A DNA stretch of 32,650 nucleotides from an uncultured Burkholderiaceae bacterium (GCA_938022295.1 CALIDR010000144.1:1-32650); one strand, 5' to 3'. Shown: positions 1-8,487, numbered from the stretch's first letter. The notes: generated by a model from the letters alone, not told the origin. Made by a program: numbers and translations.

Positions 1-2
1 CG

Positions 3-248
3 CAGGTGGTGCGGCGCCTCGCACGGCCGCTGGTGGCACCCGCGCGTCGCGCCACGCCGCGCGGCCAGGCCGCCCGGGTGGTGGCGCGCGTCGTCACGCC
101 GGTGGCCCGGCGCGTGGCCGCCACCGCGCCGGTGGTGCGCCCCGGCGTCGTCCGCCGGCCCGGCATGGTGCCGGTGGGCGGCTGCCCGCGCTGCGGGCAT
201 CGGCTGACGCTGCGCGGCCCGGTGACGATCCACATCCGCGGGCGCTGA
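3..248 (+). CDS. C-terminal fragment of an Arg-rich protein of unknown function (5' end outside the window)
   Basis: The frame is open from the first base of the window to a TGA at 246-248, so this is most likely the tail of a longer gene; the GTG at 6 is only the first possible in-window start. The roughly 80 visible residues are dominated by Arg, Val, Ala and Pro in irregular R-V-A-R units, followed by a short conserved-looking tail with one CPRCG zinc-knuckle-like pair (CxxC) and the ending HIRGR. A single CxxC cannot form a full zinc site by itself. The strong positive charge contrasts with the acidic N-terminus of the serine protease at the far end of this cluster. No family is recognised. 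It lies 46 bases before the metalloprotease gene on the same strand, so it is probably in the same operon. Confidence 0.5.
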   Translation, partial: QVVRRLARPLVAPARRATPRGQAARVVARVVTPVARRVAATAPVVRPGVVRRPGMVPVGGCPRCGHRLTLRGPVTIHIRGR

Positions 249-294
249 ACGCGGGCATCGGCGCACGCCCACCCACGAACAACGCGAGCCGGCG

Positions 295-1620
295 ATGGAC
301 GCCCGCCGTTTCCTGCAGGGCAAGATCCACGGCCTGTCGGCGCGGCTGAGCCGGCTCGCCCGGATCGACAACGCGTTCGTCGGCCTGCGCGCGCAGGACA
401 TGCCGTACGCGCCGTCGCCGCGCCACTTCGCTGCGGCCAACGCGCGGCTGGCCAAGGTCGAGCAGCGCATCCGCGCCCGCTTCGCCGCGCTGCGCGACGA
501 ATGGGCGCGCCGCCCGCTCGCACAGGTGCTGGTCGACATCGCGCTCGTCGAGCGCGAACTGGACCGCGCGCGGCGCCTGTTCGGCATGTTCTACGAGGTG
601 TTCGCGCAGCGCGGCACGAGCTTCGGCCCGGCGCTCGCCGCGCACGACGTGATCGCCGAGGACTGCTACGCCGCCATCCGCCAGGCCGCGCCGCGCATCT
701 TCGACGGCCCGCTGCTCAAGCCGGTGTGCTACATGGAGCACGGCTACTCGCCGGCGACGATGCGCCGCGGCGTATCGCTGTCGCGGCTGCTCGGCGAGGC
801 GAACCCGTTCCCGCTGATCCGCATTCCCTGGGACCGCGACCAGCCCTGGCAGAGCGTGTTCTTGCACGAGGTAGCGCACAACTTGCAGGCTGATCTCGGC
901 ATTTGGCAGGAGAACCGGCAGGCCGTGCTGCGCCGCGTGATGGGCTCGGCGCGCGACCCGTTCCTCGCCACCGTCTACGGGCGCTGGCACAAGGAGGTGT
1001 TCGCCGACCTCGCCGCGATCCTGCTCGGCGGCCCGGCGGCCGCCTGGGGCATGGCCGACTTCCTCGCCCACCCGGCACCGCGCACGCTGACGTACCGGCC
1101 CGGCGGCGCGCACCCGACGGCGTACCTGCGCGTGTACCTGCTCGCCGAGATGATGCGCCGGCTCGGCTTCACCGCCGACGCGACGCGGCTGCTGCGCGTG
1201 TGGCAGGCGCTGTACCGCCCGCAGGGCCGCCACCGCATCCCGCCGGCACTGATGGCCAGCGCGCCGCGGCTGGTGCCGATGGTCGTCGACGAGATCGCGT
1301 TCCAGACCCGGCGCAACCTCGCCCAGCGCGCGCTCGTCGACGTGATCCCCTTCGGCCGCGACGACGAAGCCGCGATCCGCGACGGCGCACGCCGCCTCGC
1401 CGAAGGCCGCTCGACGGCGCTCGCACCGCGGCACTTGGTGAGCGCGGCGCACTACGCGCTGCAGACCGGCCGCGTGCCGCCGCAGCGGCTGGCGGCGCGC
1501 GTGATCGACGAGCTGAACGGCGCTGCAGCGCCGCCGGCGGTGGGCGCGCCGCCGGCGAGCGCGCGCGTGCCGCCGCCAGCGGCGACGCGGCCGCGCGAGT
1601 CGCTGCGCTTGGCCGCCTGA
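295..1620 (+). CDS. Putative zinc metalloprotease (gluzincin-like, HEVAH)
   Basis: The 441-residue product contains HEVAH at residues 191-195 and, 39 residues after the second His, a KEVFAD segment that places Glu234 and Asp238 in an ExxxD arrangement. HExxH plus a downstream ExxxD is the zinc-site pattern of gluzincins (thermolysin/M1-like clans), so a zinc-dependent peptidase is the best reading, although I cannot name the family. Residues about 40-110 are helical and Arg-rich, and the last 40 residues are a Pro/Ala-rich low-complexity tail. No signal peptide or membrane segment is visible, so the protein is probably cytoplasmic or exported by a non-classical route. The ATG at 295 is the first plausible start, with a weak ribosome site. 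It is the first complete gene of the unknown cluster; a 51-base gap separates it from the next start. Confidence 0.72.
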   Translation: MDARRFLQGKIHGLSARLSRLARIDNAFVGLRAQDMPYAPSPRHFAAANARLAKVEQRIRARFAALRDEWARRPLAQVLVDIALVERELDRARRLFGMFYEVFAQRGTSFGPALAAHDVIAEDCYAAIRQAAPRIFDGPLLKPVCYMEHGYSPATMRRGVSLSRLLGEANPFPLIRIPWDRDQPWQSVFLHEVAHNLQADLGIWQENRQAVLRRVMGSARDPFLATVYGRWHKEVFADLAAILLGGPAAAWGMADFLAHPAPRTLTYRPGGAHPTAYLRVYLLAEMMRRLGFTADATRLLRVWQALYRPQGRHRIPPALMASAPRLVPMVVDEIAFQTRRNLAQRALVDVIPFGRDDEAAIRDGARRLAEGRSTALAPRHLVSAAHYALQTGRVPPQRLAARVIDELNGAAAPPAVGAPPASARVPPPAATRPRESLRLAA

Positions 1621-1671
1621 CGACGCCATCGCATACCACCGACGCATGCCCTGTTGACGGAGAGTACGACC

Positions 1672-3606
1672 ATGACGACCACTTCCCCAGCCTCGACGGC
1701 CGTCGCCAATCCCTCGCGCCAGCGCGACGCGATCGACAACCTGCTGCGCCGGGAGCTCAAGGTCGGCGATCCGCGCGACCCGGCACAGGTCGCGAAGGCA
1801 CTCGCCGATCGGTATCAGGGCGACGTCCGCGCGCAGGCGATCGAGGGTGAGGCCAAGGGGCTGCCGTTCCTGCGCACGCCGACGCTGCGCACCGAATCTC
1901 TCGCACCACCGCCCACGGCCACCAACGTCGACCTCGAGCAGGCCAAGCACGACGTCGACATCGACCTGCGGATGCTGCTGAGCGACAACCTGACGAAGGA
2001 CATCCGGCCCGAACTCGAGGGCTGGCAGGCGGTGATCCAGCGCTCGATCGACGAGGGCGTGGCCGCGGCGCGCCTCGGCCTCGATCCGCACAAGCGCGAC
2101 GTCGCGTTCGCCGTGCGGCGGCACCTGGGCGAGTACGCCCGCCTGGCCCGCCTGATCGGCGCGCTGACGCCGGCACTGAACCGGGCCTTCCGCAATCTCG
2201 CGCAGAGCATCGACGAGGCATGCTCCGTGATGCTGGTGCTGATGGGCGAGTCGATGGCCAACCTGGGCTTCGCCGGTGGGCGCTACCTGCTGCAGGCACC
2301 CTACAGCGAGTTGCAGGCGCGGCGCGACGCGGTGCTCAACGCCCTGCGCAACGTCGACGGCATCGCGGCGACCGCCTTCCAGGGCGGCGGCTGGCCTCGT
2401 GGGCTGCGCGCCTACCGCCAGCTCACGACGCTGCTCGAGGCGCGCGGGCAGGGCGACCTGCGGTCGCTGATGAACGAGGCCGAGCTCGCCCGCACGATGG
2501 ACGAGTTGATCCAGCTCGCCGGCGGCAACGGTACACAAGGCTTGCGGGCCATCGGCGCCACCGCCTGGGCGCCGCTGGCGCGCATGCACCGCTTCGTGCA
2601 GACGACGATCGGCCAGGTCGCCCCCACGTCGCCCGAACTGGCGACGCTGCACGAGGCGCTGCAGCTGTTCATCGACAGTTTCGTGCCGGCCGGCGGCTTC
2701 CGTCTGCTGCGCATCGCGCGGCCGGCCGTACTGAACTACGGCCTCTACGGGCCGTCTCGCATCGCGCCAGCGGAGCAGCGGCTGATCGAGCTCGTCAACC
2801 GGCGCAGTGCGCTGGCGCGCGAACTGGACTGCCTGACCGATTGCGCCTGCGATCGCGACACCACTCTGGCCCAGGTCGTGCTGGACAAAATCCTCCACGA
2901 CATCGATCGCGCGATCGACTACTACTGCGTGGGCGATGCCGATCTCGGGTTGCCCGAAGTTCGCGCGGCTGCCTACAGCCACCTGATCGATGCCGTGATC
3001 GATCCCGATCCCGCTGTGCCCCTGTGGCCGTGGAACCGGACGCTCGCGACGACGCCGCCGGTGACGGTCACGATCGCGGCGCCGGGCTTCTTCGGCCAGA
3101 TCCCGGCCGTCGTCAGCGACGAACTCGATGCCATCCGCCAGTTGCTGAGGCCGATCGGCGATGTCACGGTCTCATCGGGCGGCGTCCCGACCTTGCTGCC
3201 ACCGCGCAACTGGGCGACTCACGAAGCGACGTACCGTGCCAATCTCGCGGCCAATCACGGTTGGCTGGGTGGCATGACGCGGGCGCTGCGCTTCGGCCAG
3301 GTCCTGCACGACGAGTTGTGCCTGCAGCGCAGCGCCGACCAGCAGTGGCGGGCCTTGATCGAGCAGATGACGACGGGTTGTATCCGCGTCGACGACGTCT
3401 TCCGCGACGCGGTCGACGCCAATGCCGGGGTCCTGCCGTTGGTCGTCGACCGGGCGCTCGCGATCGTGGCCGATGCCACTGCAAGCGCGACCGACCCCGA
3501 GACCGCCGAGTCGATCGCCGTGGCGGCTGATTGCGCGCCTGACGAGGCTGTGGTGCCGGAGCACCTCGAACGCTCGCTGGAGGACATCGTGAAGCGGCTC
3601 GCCTAG
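1672..3606 (+). CDS. Large hypothetical protein, unknown function (644 aa)
   Basis: I do not recognise this protein. The start is placed at the ATG at 1672 because GGAGAG (1659-1664) sits 7 bases upstream; the TTG at 1654 would lie before that site. The product is predominantly helical, with charged segments early on (residues about 20-130), a hydrophobic Met/Leu-rich helix near residue 185 that is too polar overall to be a confident membrane span, and a C-terminal acidic segment. Two close Cys residues occur in a DCACD segment near residue 390. No signal peptide or catalytic motif stands out. It is by far the largest product of the cluster, and codon use matches its neighbours, so it is a genuine gene. 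It may be a structural or scaffold component, but that is a guess from length and helical content only. Confidence 0.8.
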   Translation: MTTTSPASTAVANPSRQRDAIDNLLRRELKVGDPRDPAQVAKALADRYQGDVRAQAIEGEAKGLPFLRTPTLRTESLAPPPTATNVDLEQAKHDVDIDLRMLLSDNLTKDIRPELEGWQAVIQRSIDEGVAAARLGLDPHKRDVAFAVRRHLGEYARLARLIGALTPALNRAFRNLAQSIDEACSVMLVLMGESMANLGFAGGRYLLQAPYSELQARRDAVLNALRNVDGIAATAFQGGGWPRGLRAYRQLTTLLEARGQGDLRSLMNEAELARTMDELIQLAGGNGTQGLRAIGATAWAPLARMHRFVQTTIGQVAPTSPELATLHEALQLFIDSFVPAGGFRLLRIARPAVLNYGLYGPSRIAPAEQRLIELVNRRSALARELDCLTDCACDRDTTLAQVVLDKILHDIDRAIDYYCVGDADLGLPEVRAAAYSHLIDAVIDPDPAVPLWPWNRTLATTPPVTVTIAAPGFFGQIPAVVSDELDAIRQLLRPIGDVTVSSGGVPTLLPPRNWATHEATYRANLAANHGWLGGMTRALRFGQVLHDELCLQRSADQQWRALIEQMTTGCIRVDDVFRDAVDANAGVLPLVVDRALAIVADATASATDPETAESIAVAADCAPDEAVVPEHLERSLEDIVKRLA

Positions 3607-3637
3607 CGAAGCCGAAGTCCCATTGCCGGAGACGACC

Positions 3638-4138
3638 ATGCCCTTGAACAAGTTCGCCCCCTGGGGCCCGCTGCCGTCGCGCGCCTCGCCGCGGCCCGGG
3701 GTTGCCACCATCCTGCGCCGCGGTCTCGTCACCGGGCCGTCGGTCGACCAGCTGCGCGCAGACCTGGCCGATGTCGAGCAACAACTTGCCGGACTGGACG
3801 AGCGCTTTGGGATCGCTTCGGCCACGATCGGCGAACTGAGCCGATGGCAGACCTCGATCGCGGCCGAAGTCGTCTTGATCGATGCGCTGGAGCAGCGGCT
3901 GGAGACACACGGGACGTCCATCGACGAACGGCTGATGCGGCTCGCGGAGAAGGCCGATTTGCTGGAACGGCGGGTCGCGGAACTGGAGCCGCAGCCGAAG
4001 AGCCTGGACGAGAGACTGACCCAGTTGCAGGCGCAGCTCGACTCGCTGGCGTTGCAGTGCAGTGAGTCGCCCACCGCGAAGCCGACCTCTGCGGCTCAGA
4101 CGCAGGGACCGGCGAAGAAGGCGTCCCGTCACAAGTAG
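3638..4138 (+). CDS. Coiled-coil hypothetical protein (166 aa)
   Basis: The start is the ATG at 3638, with GGAG at 3628-3631 seven bases upstream; the TTG at 3623 is rejected. Residues about 35-145 form a long, nearly uninterrupted heptad pattern (leucines spaced with Asp/Glu/Arg/Gln, for example LEQRLE, LMRLAEKADLLERRVAELE and LTQLQAQLDSL), with only a short break at a PQP, so a parallel coiled coil is likely. The N-terminus has a Pro/Trp-containing cap and the C-terminus ends in a Lys-rich tail. No enzymatic motif is present. It lies 31 bases after the 644-residue gene and 27 before the next one, so these are probably co-transcribed. A role as assembly or tether protein for the cluster would fit a coiled coil but is inference. 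Confidence 0.75.
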   Translation: MPLNKFAPWGPLPSRASPRPGVATILRRGLVTGPSVDQLRADLADVEQQLAGLDERFGIASATIGELSRWQTSIAAEVVLIDALEQRLETHGTSIDERLMRLAEKADLLERRVAELEPQPKSLDERLTQLQAQLDSLALQCSESPTAKPTSAAQTQGPAKKASRHK

Positions 4139-4165
4139 GCTAGCGCGTAACCGCAGGAGTGCGTC

Positions 4166-5248
4166 ATGAGCTTCCAGACCACCGAAACCATTCAGCGGCT
4201 GTGGGAGACCTTCCTGCAGGAGCAGTTGCAGGCGCTGCCGCCCGAGCAGCGCGAGGGCTTGAGCGCACAGTTCGAGCAGAAGTTCGCCGAACTGCTGCAG
4301 GCTTCGGGCGGCGACAGCGACGCGGCCTTCTTCGACCTGATCGGCCTCGGGCCGCAGGGGCAGGCCGGTTTCGACAAGATCGGCTACCCGTACATCAGCC
4401 CCGACTTCGACGACTCGATCGTCCCGAGCCAGCTCCACGCCGCTGCCGAGCTGTACTACATCTACCAGCACGAGCGAATGAAGATCTTCGAAGTGGTCGA
4501 AACGCTTCTGCGTCTCTTTCGCCTCGGGAAGATGCGCATCCAGCGCGGGCCGGGCGCGCGCGGGCTGTACCTGCTCGAGAAGTGGCGGCCGCTGCGCTAC
4601 ACGAAGGCCGACCGCATGGTCGCGTACCGGCGCGCGTTCAACTACGGCACGGCGGCGCCGCCGGCTGGCGGGGTGGTCAACCGCAACTTCCACCGCCAGC
4701 TGGTCGGTTTCATGGTCGCCGTGGGTCAGTACTTCCGCGACCTGCTGATCGGCGAGGTGATCCGCGGCGGCCAGCTGATCGAGCAGCGGCCGTTCGGCAG
4801 CGTGGCCACCGTGCAGCGCATCGGTCTGGACCTGCGCTACGCGCTCGACCGCTCGACCTACGGCAACGTCTTCGCGCTGGCGATGGAGACCGGCCACTAC
4901 CTGATCCAGGTGCTGAAGCTGCTCGATTCGCCCGACATCAAGAAGGCGTTCGACGCCAATACGAAGTGGGACGTCGTCGAGATCGTGTCCAACCGCTTCC
5001 TGGGCGGGGTGGCCGAGCCGTCGCAGCGCGCGAAGATGGCGGAAAGCGGGCGCCGGATCCTGCAGTTCGTCGCCGACAACGACTTCAAGACGGCGATCGA
5101 CCCGATCCTGTTCCAGAGCGTCGTGCGGCCGATGGGTGCACACGCCGAAGCGTGGATCGCCGCCTACCGGATGACGCCCGAGGGCCGCGGCTTCCCCGGC
5201 GTGACGCCGGCGCTGCAGGGCGTGCTCGGCGTGCCGCAGGCCGCGTGA
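4166..5248 (+). CDS. Hypothetical protein, unknown function (360 aa)
   Basis: The ATG at 4166 follows AGGAG (4155-4159) by 6 bases, so the start is well supported. The product is soluble-looking and helical. It begins with a Gln/Glu-rich helical region (residues 1-50), then an aromatic-rich block (YPYIS, ELYYIYQ, WRPLRY) and a long central helical region. The C-terminal third contains short motifs such as RRILQFVADNDFKTAIDP. No signal peptide, membrane helix or known catalytic signature was found. Base composition and codon use match the neighbours. It sits between the coiled-coil gene and the 297-residue gene on the same strand with short gaps. I cannot assign a function. Confidence 0.78.
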   Translation: MSFQTTETIQRLWETFLQEQLQALPPEQREGLSAQFEQKFAELLQASGGDSDAAFFDLIGLGPQGQAGFDKIGYPYISPDFDDSIVPSQLHAAAELYYIYQHERMKIFEVVETLLRLFRLGKMRIQRGPGARGLYLLEKWRPLRYTKADRMVAYRRAFNYGTAAPPAGGVVNRNFHRQLVGFMVAVGQYFRDLLIGEVIRGGQLIEQRPFGSVATVQRIGLDLRYALDRSTYGNVFALAMETGHYLIQVLKLLDSPDIKKAFDANTKWDVVEIVSNRFLGGVAEPSQRAKMAESGRRILQFVADNDFKTAIDPILFQSVVRPMGAHAEAWIAAYRMTPEGRGFPGVTPALQGVLGVPQAA

Positions 5249-5278
5249 GGCGCTTGCCCCCGTCGCTGACGTGGTGCC

Positions 5279-6172
5279 ATGCCGCCCGCCGACGTCTCGG
5301 TCGCCGTCAGCCGGCGCAAGCTGGCCTGCGTGCTCGACCCGGTGCTGCTGCTGTCGCACGCCGCTTCGCCGCGGGTGGCGCTGCGCCTGGCGCAGACGCT
5401 CGAGCCCTGGCTGACGCGCTCGCTCTGGCAGACGCTCGACGCCAGCGAGCTGCTGCTCGACCGCCTGGCGAACGACCCGCAGCCGCTGCTGTCGGCCGCG
5501 GCGATCACGGCGTTGTGCGACCTGCGCGCCTCGCGCGACGCCTGCTCGCTGCCGTTCCGCTGGATCGGTGACCGGCTGCCCGAGTCGGTGCTGGGCGACA
5601 GCGCCGAGCCGGCCGACGTCGAGCAGTACGAGTGGCTCGCGGGGGCGCTGCAGGCGCGCTGGCAGCGCCAGACCGGCACGGCGGCGCGGCCGGCGGAGTC
5701 GGTGGTGTGGGTCGCCGCGGGCGCCGAAAGCGGCGGCGCGACGGACCTCGAGCCGGTGCGCGAATGGGCCGCGGCGACGATGGTGCGCCGCTCGCGCGCC
5801 GCGCCGCGCTGGACGTTCGACCCCGAGCCGGCGGCGCTCGATGCCGCGGCGGTGTCGGCGCTCTTCGACGGCGCGCCGGTGCTGTGCGCGGCCGCGGCCG
5901 AGGGTTCGCCGCCCACGCCCTGGGCCGTGCTCGCACTGCAGCGCGTCGGCGTCGAGCCGACGCTGCTGCAGCCGCTGCCGGCCGATTCGATCTTCGCTGC
6001 CGAGCGCGCCCACCTGCGCGACGCCCTGGCCGCGGCGGGGCTCGCGGCTTTGGTGGAGGCGATGCCGCGGCTGGCAGTGCTCCATGCGAGCGTCGAGGCC
6101 GACGCGCCGGGCGATGCCGGCGACGACGCCGACCCCTGGACCGGCGCGCGGGCCTGGTGGTACTGGCTGTGA
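5279..6172 (+). CDS. Hypothetical protein, unknown function (297 aa)
   Basis: The ATG at 5279 is the only good start in this frame; upstream GTG/TTG codons are out of frame, and no strong Shine-Dalgarno is seen. The product is Ala/Leu-rich and probably helical, with Trp residues concentrated near the C-terminus (ARAWWYWL ends the protein). A short acidic Gly/Asp stretch precedes that end. No signal peptide, no membrane span and no recognised domain. Its TGA (6170-6172) overlaps the GTG start of the DUF4438-like gene in a GTGA junction, which indicates translational coupling and suggests the two products are needed in related amounts. Function unknown. Confidence 0.7.
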   Translation: MPPADVSVAVSRRKLACVLDPVLLLSHAASPRVALRLAQTLEPWLTRSLWQTLDASELLLDRLANDPQPLLSAAAITALCDLRASRDACSLPFRWIGDRLPESVLGDSAEPADVEQYEWLAGALQARWQRQTGTAARPAESVVWVAAGAESGGATDLEPVREWAAATMVRRSRAAPRWTFDPEPAALDAAAVSALFDGAPVLCAAAAEGSPPTPWAVLALQRVGVEPTLLQPLPADSIFAAERAHLRDALAAAGLAALVEAMPRLAVLHASVEADAPGDAGDDADPWTGARAWWYWL

Positions 6173-7230
6173 CACACGATCCGCCTTGGCGGCGCGACGC
6201 GACAGCGGGGCAGCGGGGGCGGTCAGGGCCGCGCATCAACGCCGACGAGCTGGTGGCGGTGACGGTGGCCGGCCAGGTCGCGCATCCGGTGGCGCGCAGC
6301 AACCCGTACCGCATCGGGCACGACGGCGTGCCCCGCGTGCTGCCCGGCACCGGCGGCGTCGTGCTCAACCGTCGCATCGGCGATCCCTGCGTCGGCCTCG
6401 CGGGCGACCACGTCGAGCCCGGTGTGGCGGTCCACAACAACGGGCGCGAAGTGGTCGGCCCGCGCGACGGCCCGAACAATGCGCTGATCACCTACGCCTG
6501 CGTCGGCAACCGGGTGCAGGTGACGAGCGGGCCGTGCACCGGCGCGGTCGGCGTCGTCACCGGCAAGCACGGCGGCATCAACCACGTGCTGGTGGACTTC
6601 CCGCTGCCGGTGCTGTTGCGGCTTTCGATCGGCGACCGGCTGCGCATCGTCGCCCACGGTCTCGGTCTGCGGCTGCTCGACCATCCGCACGTCGAGGTGC
6701 TCAACTGTTCGCCGCGGTTGCTGGCGCGCTGGGGGCTCTTCGACGTCGGCGGCGTGCTGCACGTGCCGGTGACGCACCTGATCCCCTCGACGGTGATGGG
6801 ATCGGGCCTGGGCAAGAACACGGCCTGGCGCGGCGATTACGACGTCTCGCTCTTCGATCGCGCCACCCGCGAGCGCTACCGTCTGGGCAGCCTGCGCTTC
6901 GGAGACCTCGTCGCCATCACCGATGCAGACGCACGCCGCGGCCCGTCTTACCGAGCAGGGCGGGTGACGTTCGGCGTCGTCGTGCATGGCGACAGCACGG
7001 TCAGCGGCCATGGACCGGGAGTCACGGCGCTGCTCACCGGGCCTGCTGCCGCTCTTCGACCGGTGCTGCGGCGCGACGCCAATCTCGCGCCTGTGCTCGG
7101 CGTCCGAGCGGCATCGCCGCCGCGCGAACGGCCGACGCTGATCGACATGGACGCACGCCGCCGGCGTGTGCTGCACGAGATGCCCCCGCGGCTGGCGTTC
7201 CGCACGGCCGCCCGGCCTGCCGACGAATGA
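6169..7230 (+). CDS. DUF4438-like protein
   Basis: The reading frame begins at a GTG (6169) overlapping the previous stop, giving 353 residues; longer upstream extensions of this frame only shadow the preceding gene. The sequence resembles the DUF4438 family, which I know from a structurally solved but functionally unassigned Thermotoga protein. Family-like segments include HPYR-type and GxGGVV motifs near the N-terminus, GDHVEPGV, a central GVVTGKHGG loop followed by HVLVDF, GLGLRLLDHP, and a late GHGPGVTALL. The protein appears soluble and beta-rich. The biochemical role of the family is not known to me. It is the last gene before a hairpin at 7253-7281 and a 318-base gap, so it probably ends the first transcription unit of the unknown cluster. 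The last 40 residues are Arg-rich and look like an extra tail. Confidence 0.75.
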   Translation: MTHDPPWRRDATAGQRGRSGPRINADELVAVTVAGQVAHPVARSNPYRIGHDGVPRVLPGTGGVVLNRRIGDPCVGLAGDHVEPGVAVHNNGREVVGPRDGPNNALITYACVGNRVQVTSGPCTGAVGVVTGKHGGINHVLVDFPLPVLLRLSIGDRLRIVAHGLGLRLLDHPHVEVLNCSPRLLARWGLFDVGGVLHVPVTHLIPSTVMGSGLGKNTAWRGDYDVSLFDRATRERYRLGSLRFGDLVAITDADARRGPSYRAGRVTFGVVVHGDSTVSGHGPGVTALLTGPAAALRPVLRRDANLAPVLGVRAASPPRERPTLIDMDARRRRVLHEMPPRLAFRTAARPADE

Positions 7231-7548
7231 CGACGTCCCGGCAGCGAGCTCTGCGCACCGTGAACTCGCCGTTCGGTGCGCCAACCGGTCGAACGGGCAC
7301 GCCCTGGATGGGCCCATTCATCGCGTGCGATTCGTTCAGCCCAGGCAGAGGGTGTCAACGCGACTCGCCTTCGGCCCGGTTTCGTGCGTGGTCAGTTCTT
7401 CGCCGACTGTCGGTCCCGCGGGCTGACACCATCCGATCGGGACGGGCTCGCGTTCGGGTCGGCGATGCCGGGTCGCACCCGATGAAGCCTCGGTGCCCGA
7501 CCCGATTCGCTGCGAGCCTGAGACGACACGATGCTCGAGGTGGCCACC
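7231..7548 (+). other. 318-base region without a supported gene
   Basis: Besides the hairpin at 7253-7281, this stretch holds a widely spaced 7-base inverted repeat, GGTGTCA at 7351-7357 and TGACACC at 7424-7430, which could be a regulator site or chance. Short open frames here have no ribosome site and no coding-like third-position bias. It presumably carries the promoter of the serine protease gene, but no convincing -35/-10 pair was found. Confidence 0.5.
7253..7281 (+). terminator. Hairpin after the DUF4438-like gene
   Basis: GCGCACCG (7253-7260) pairs perfectly with CGGTGCGC (7274-7281). A 2-base bulge and three more pairs (AAC with GTT) continue inward around the loop TCGCC. It begins 23 bases after the stop codon. 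No T-tract follows, so it is not a classical intrinsic terminator. It could be an mRNA 3'-end stabiliser or a Rho-assisted end. Confidence 0.45.
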
Positions 7549-8487
7549 ATGCACCCCTATGACGATGACCTGATGGACGAGTTTCTGTCCAGCGAACGCC
7601 GCAGTCCCGCGCAGAGGTTCGACGAATCGAACGCGGACACCCTGGAAGAGGAAGCCTTCCTCGACGACGCATTCGACGACATGGAGGCCGACGAAGCGGA
7701 CGAATGGGATGCGATGGAGGCCGACTACGGCATCGTCGGCACCGACGACCGTGTCCGGGTGTCGCCGCAGGCGCGCAATCCCTCGACCCGCCTCTTCCCA
7801 TTCAGCCCGATCCGTTACGTCCAGCGGCGTTCCGCTGGCGGCTTCTCTGCATGGGGCACGGGCAACCTGGTCGCGCCGCGGGTCGTGCTGACCGCGGGAC
7901 ATGTCCTGCGAGACGCGGGCGACAGACCGCTGCGCATCACGCCGGGCGCCGCGTTCGACTCGCCACGTCCCGCCTTGCGCAGCACCGGCCAGCCGCCGAG
8001 CCAGACCGTGAACCGCAGCGCCTTCCGCACGCGAGGCGACTACCGCCCCTGCACCGCGACCGACTACGGGATCATTGTGCTGCCGCGAGCGTTCACGCGC
8101 CCCACGCGCTTCATGCCACTGCAGGCCCGTGCGGCTGCGCGTTCGGCGATTCGTGTGACCGTGGCTGGCTTCCCCGGCGACAAGCAGAGCGCCCACCCCG
8201 GCACGATGTGGCGTCATTCAGAGGGCGTCGAGACCGTGGCGACGACGGACGGCCTGCTGCGGCATCGCGTCGATACGATGCCCGGCAGCAGCGGCAGCCC
8301 CATTTGGCTGCTCGGTGCAGGCGACACGCGCATCCAGATCGGCGTCCACATCGGTGGCCAGGGCTGCGACACCGCCGGAACCCGCAATATCGGGGTCCGG
8401 GTCACCGATGCAGTGATCGCTCAGATCGCGCAGTGGTGCCGCCTGGCGGGTGTGCGTGCGCCCGTCATGTGGCGGTCGCGCCCTTAG
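7549..8487 (+). CDS. Trypsin/V8-like serine protease with acidic N-terminal region
   Basis: The chymotrypsin-fold triad is visible: His118 in TAGH, Asp172 in TDYGIIVL, and Ser248 in GSSGSP. The GxSGSP form is typical of the glutamyl-endopeptidase (V8/S1B) branch. The start is set at the ATG at 7549 because GAGG (7537-7540) is 8 bases upstream; the ATG at 7531 lies before it. Residues 1-60 are extraordinarily acidic (runs of Asp/Glu with Met and Phe) and precede the catalytic domain, which starts near residue 85. There is no ordinary signal peptide. The acidic stretch could be a pro-region, a targeting tag or a partner-binding segment. The protein ends about 35 residues after a conserved-looking C-terminal helix. 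It lies at the end of the unknown cluster and before the decarboxylase gene. Confidence 0.85.
   Translation: MHPYDDDLMDEFLSSERRSPAQRFDESNADTLEEEAFLDDAFDDMEADEADEWDAMEADYGIVGTDDRVRVSPQARNPSTRLFPFSPIRYVQRRSAGGFSAWGTGNLVAPRVVLTAGHVLRDAGDRPLRITPGAAFDSPRPALRSTGQPPSQTVNRSAFRTRGDYRPCTATDYGIIVLPRAFTRPTRFMPLQARAAARSAIRVTVAGFPGDKQSAHPGTMWRHSEGVETVATTDGLLRHRVDTMPGSSGSPIWLLGAGDTRIQIGVHIGGQGCDTAGTRNIGVRVTDAVIAQIAQWCRLAGVRAPVMWRSRP

Noticed and set aside
94..6175. Very long antisense open frames (about 960 and 1000 codons) over the unknown cluster
   Set aside because: They lie opposite better-supported genes, have low-complexity Arg/Gly/Ala/His-rich products and follow the expected pattern of stop-poor frames in GC-rich DNA.
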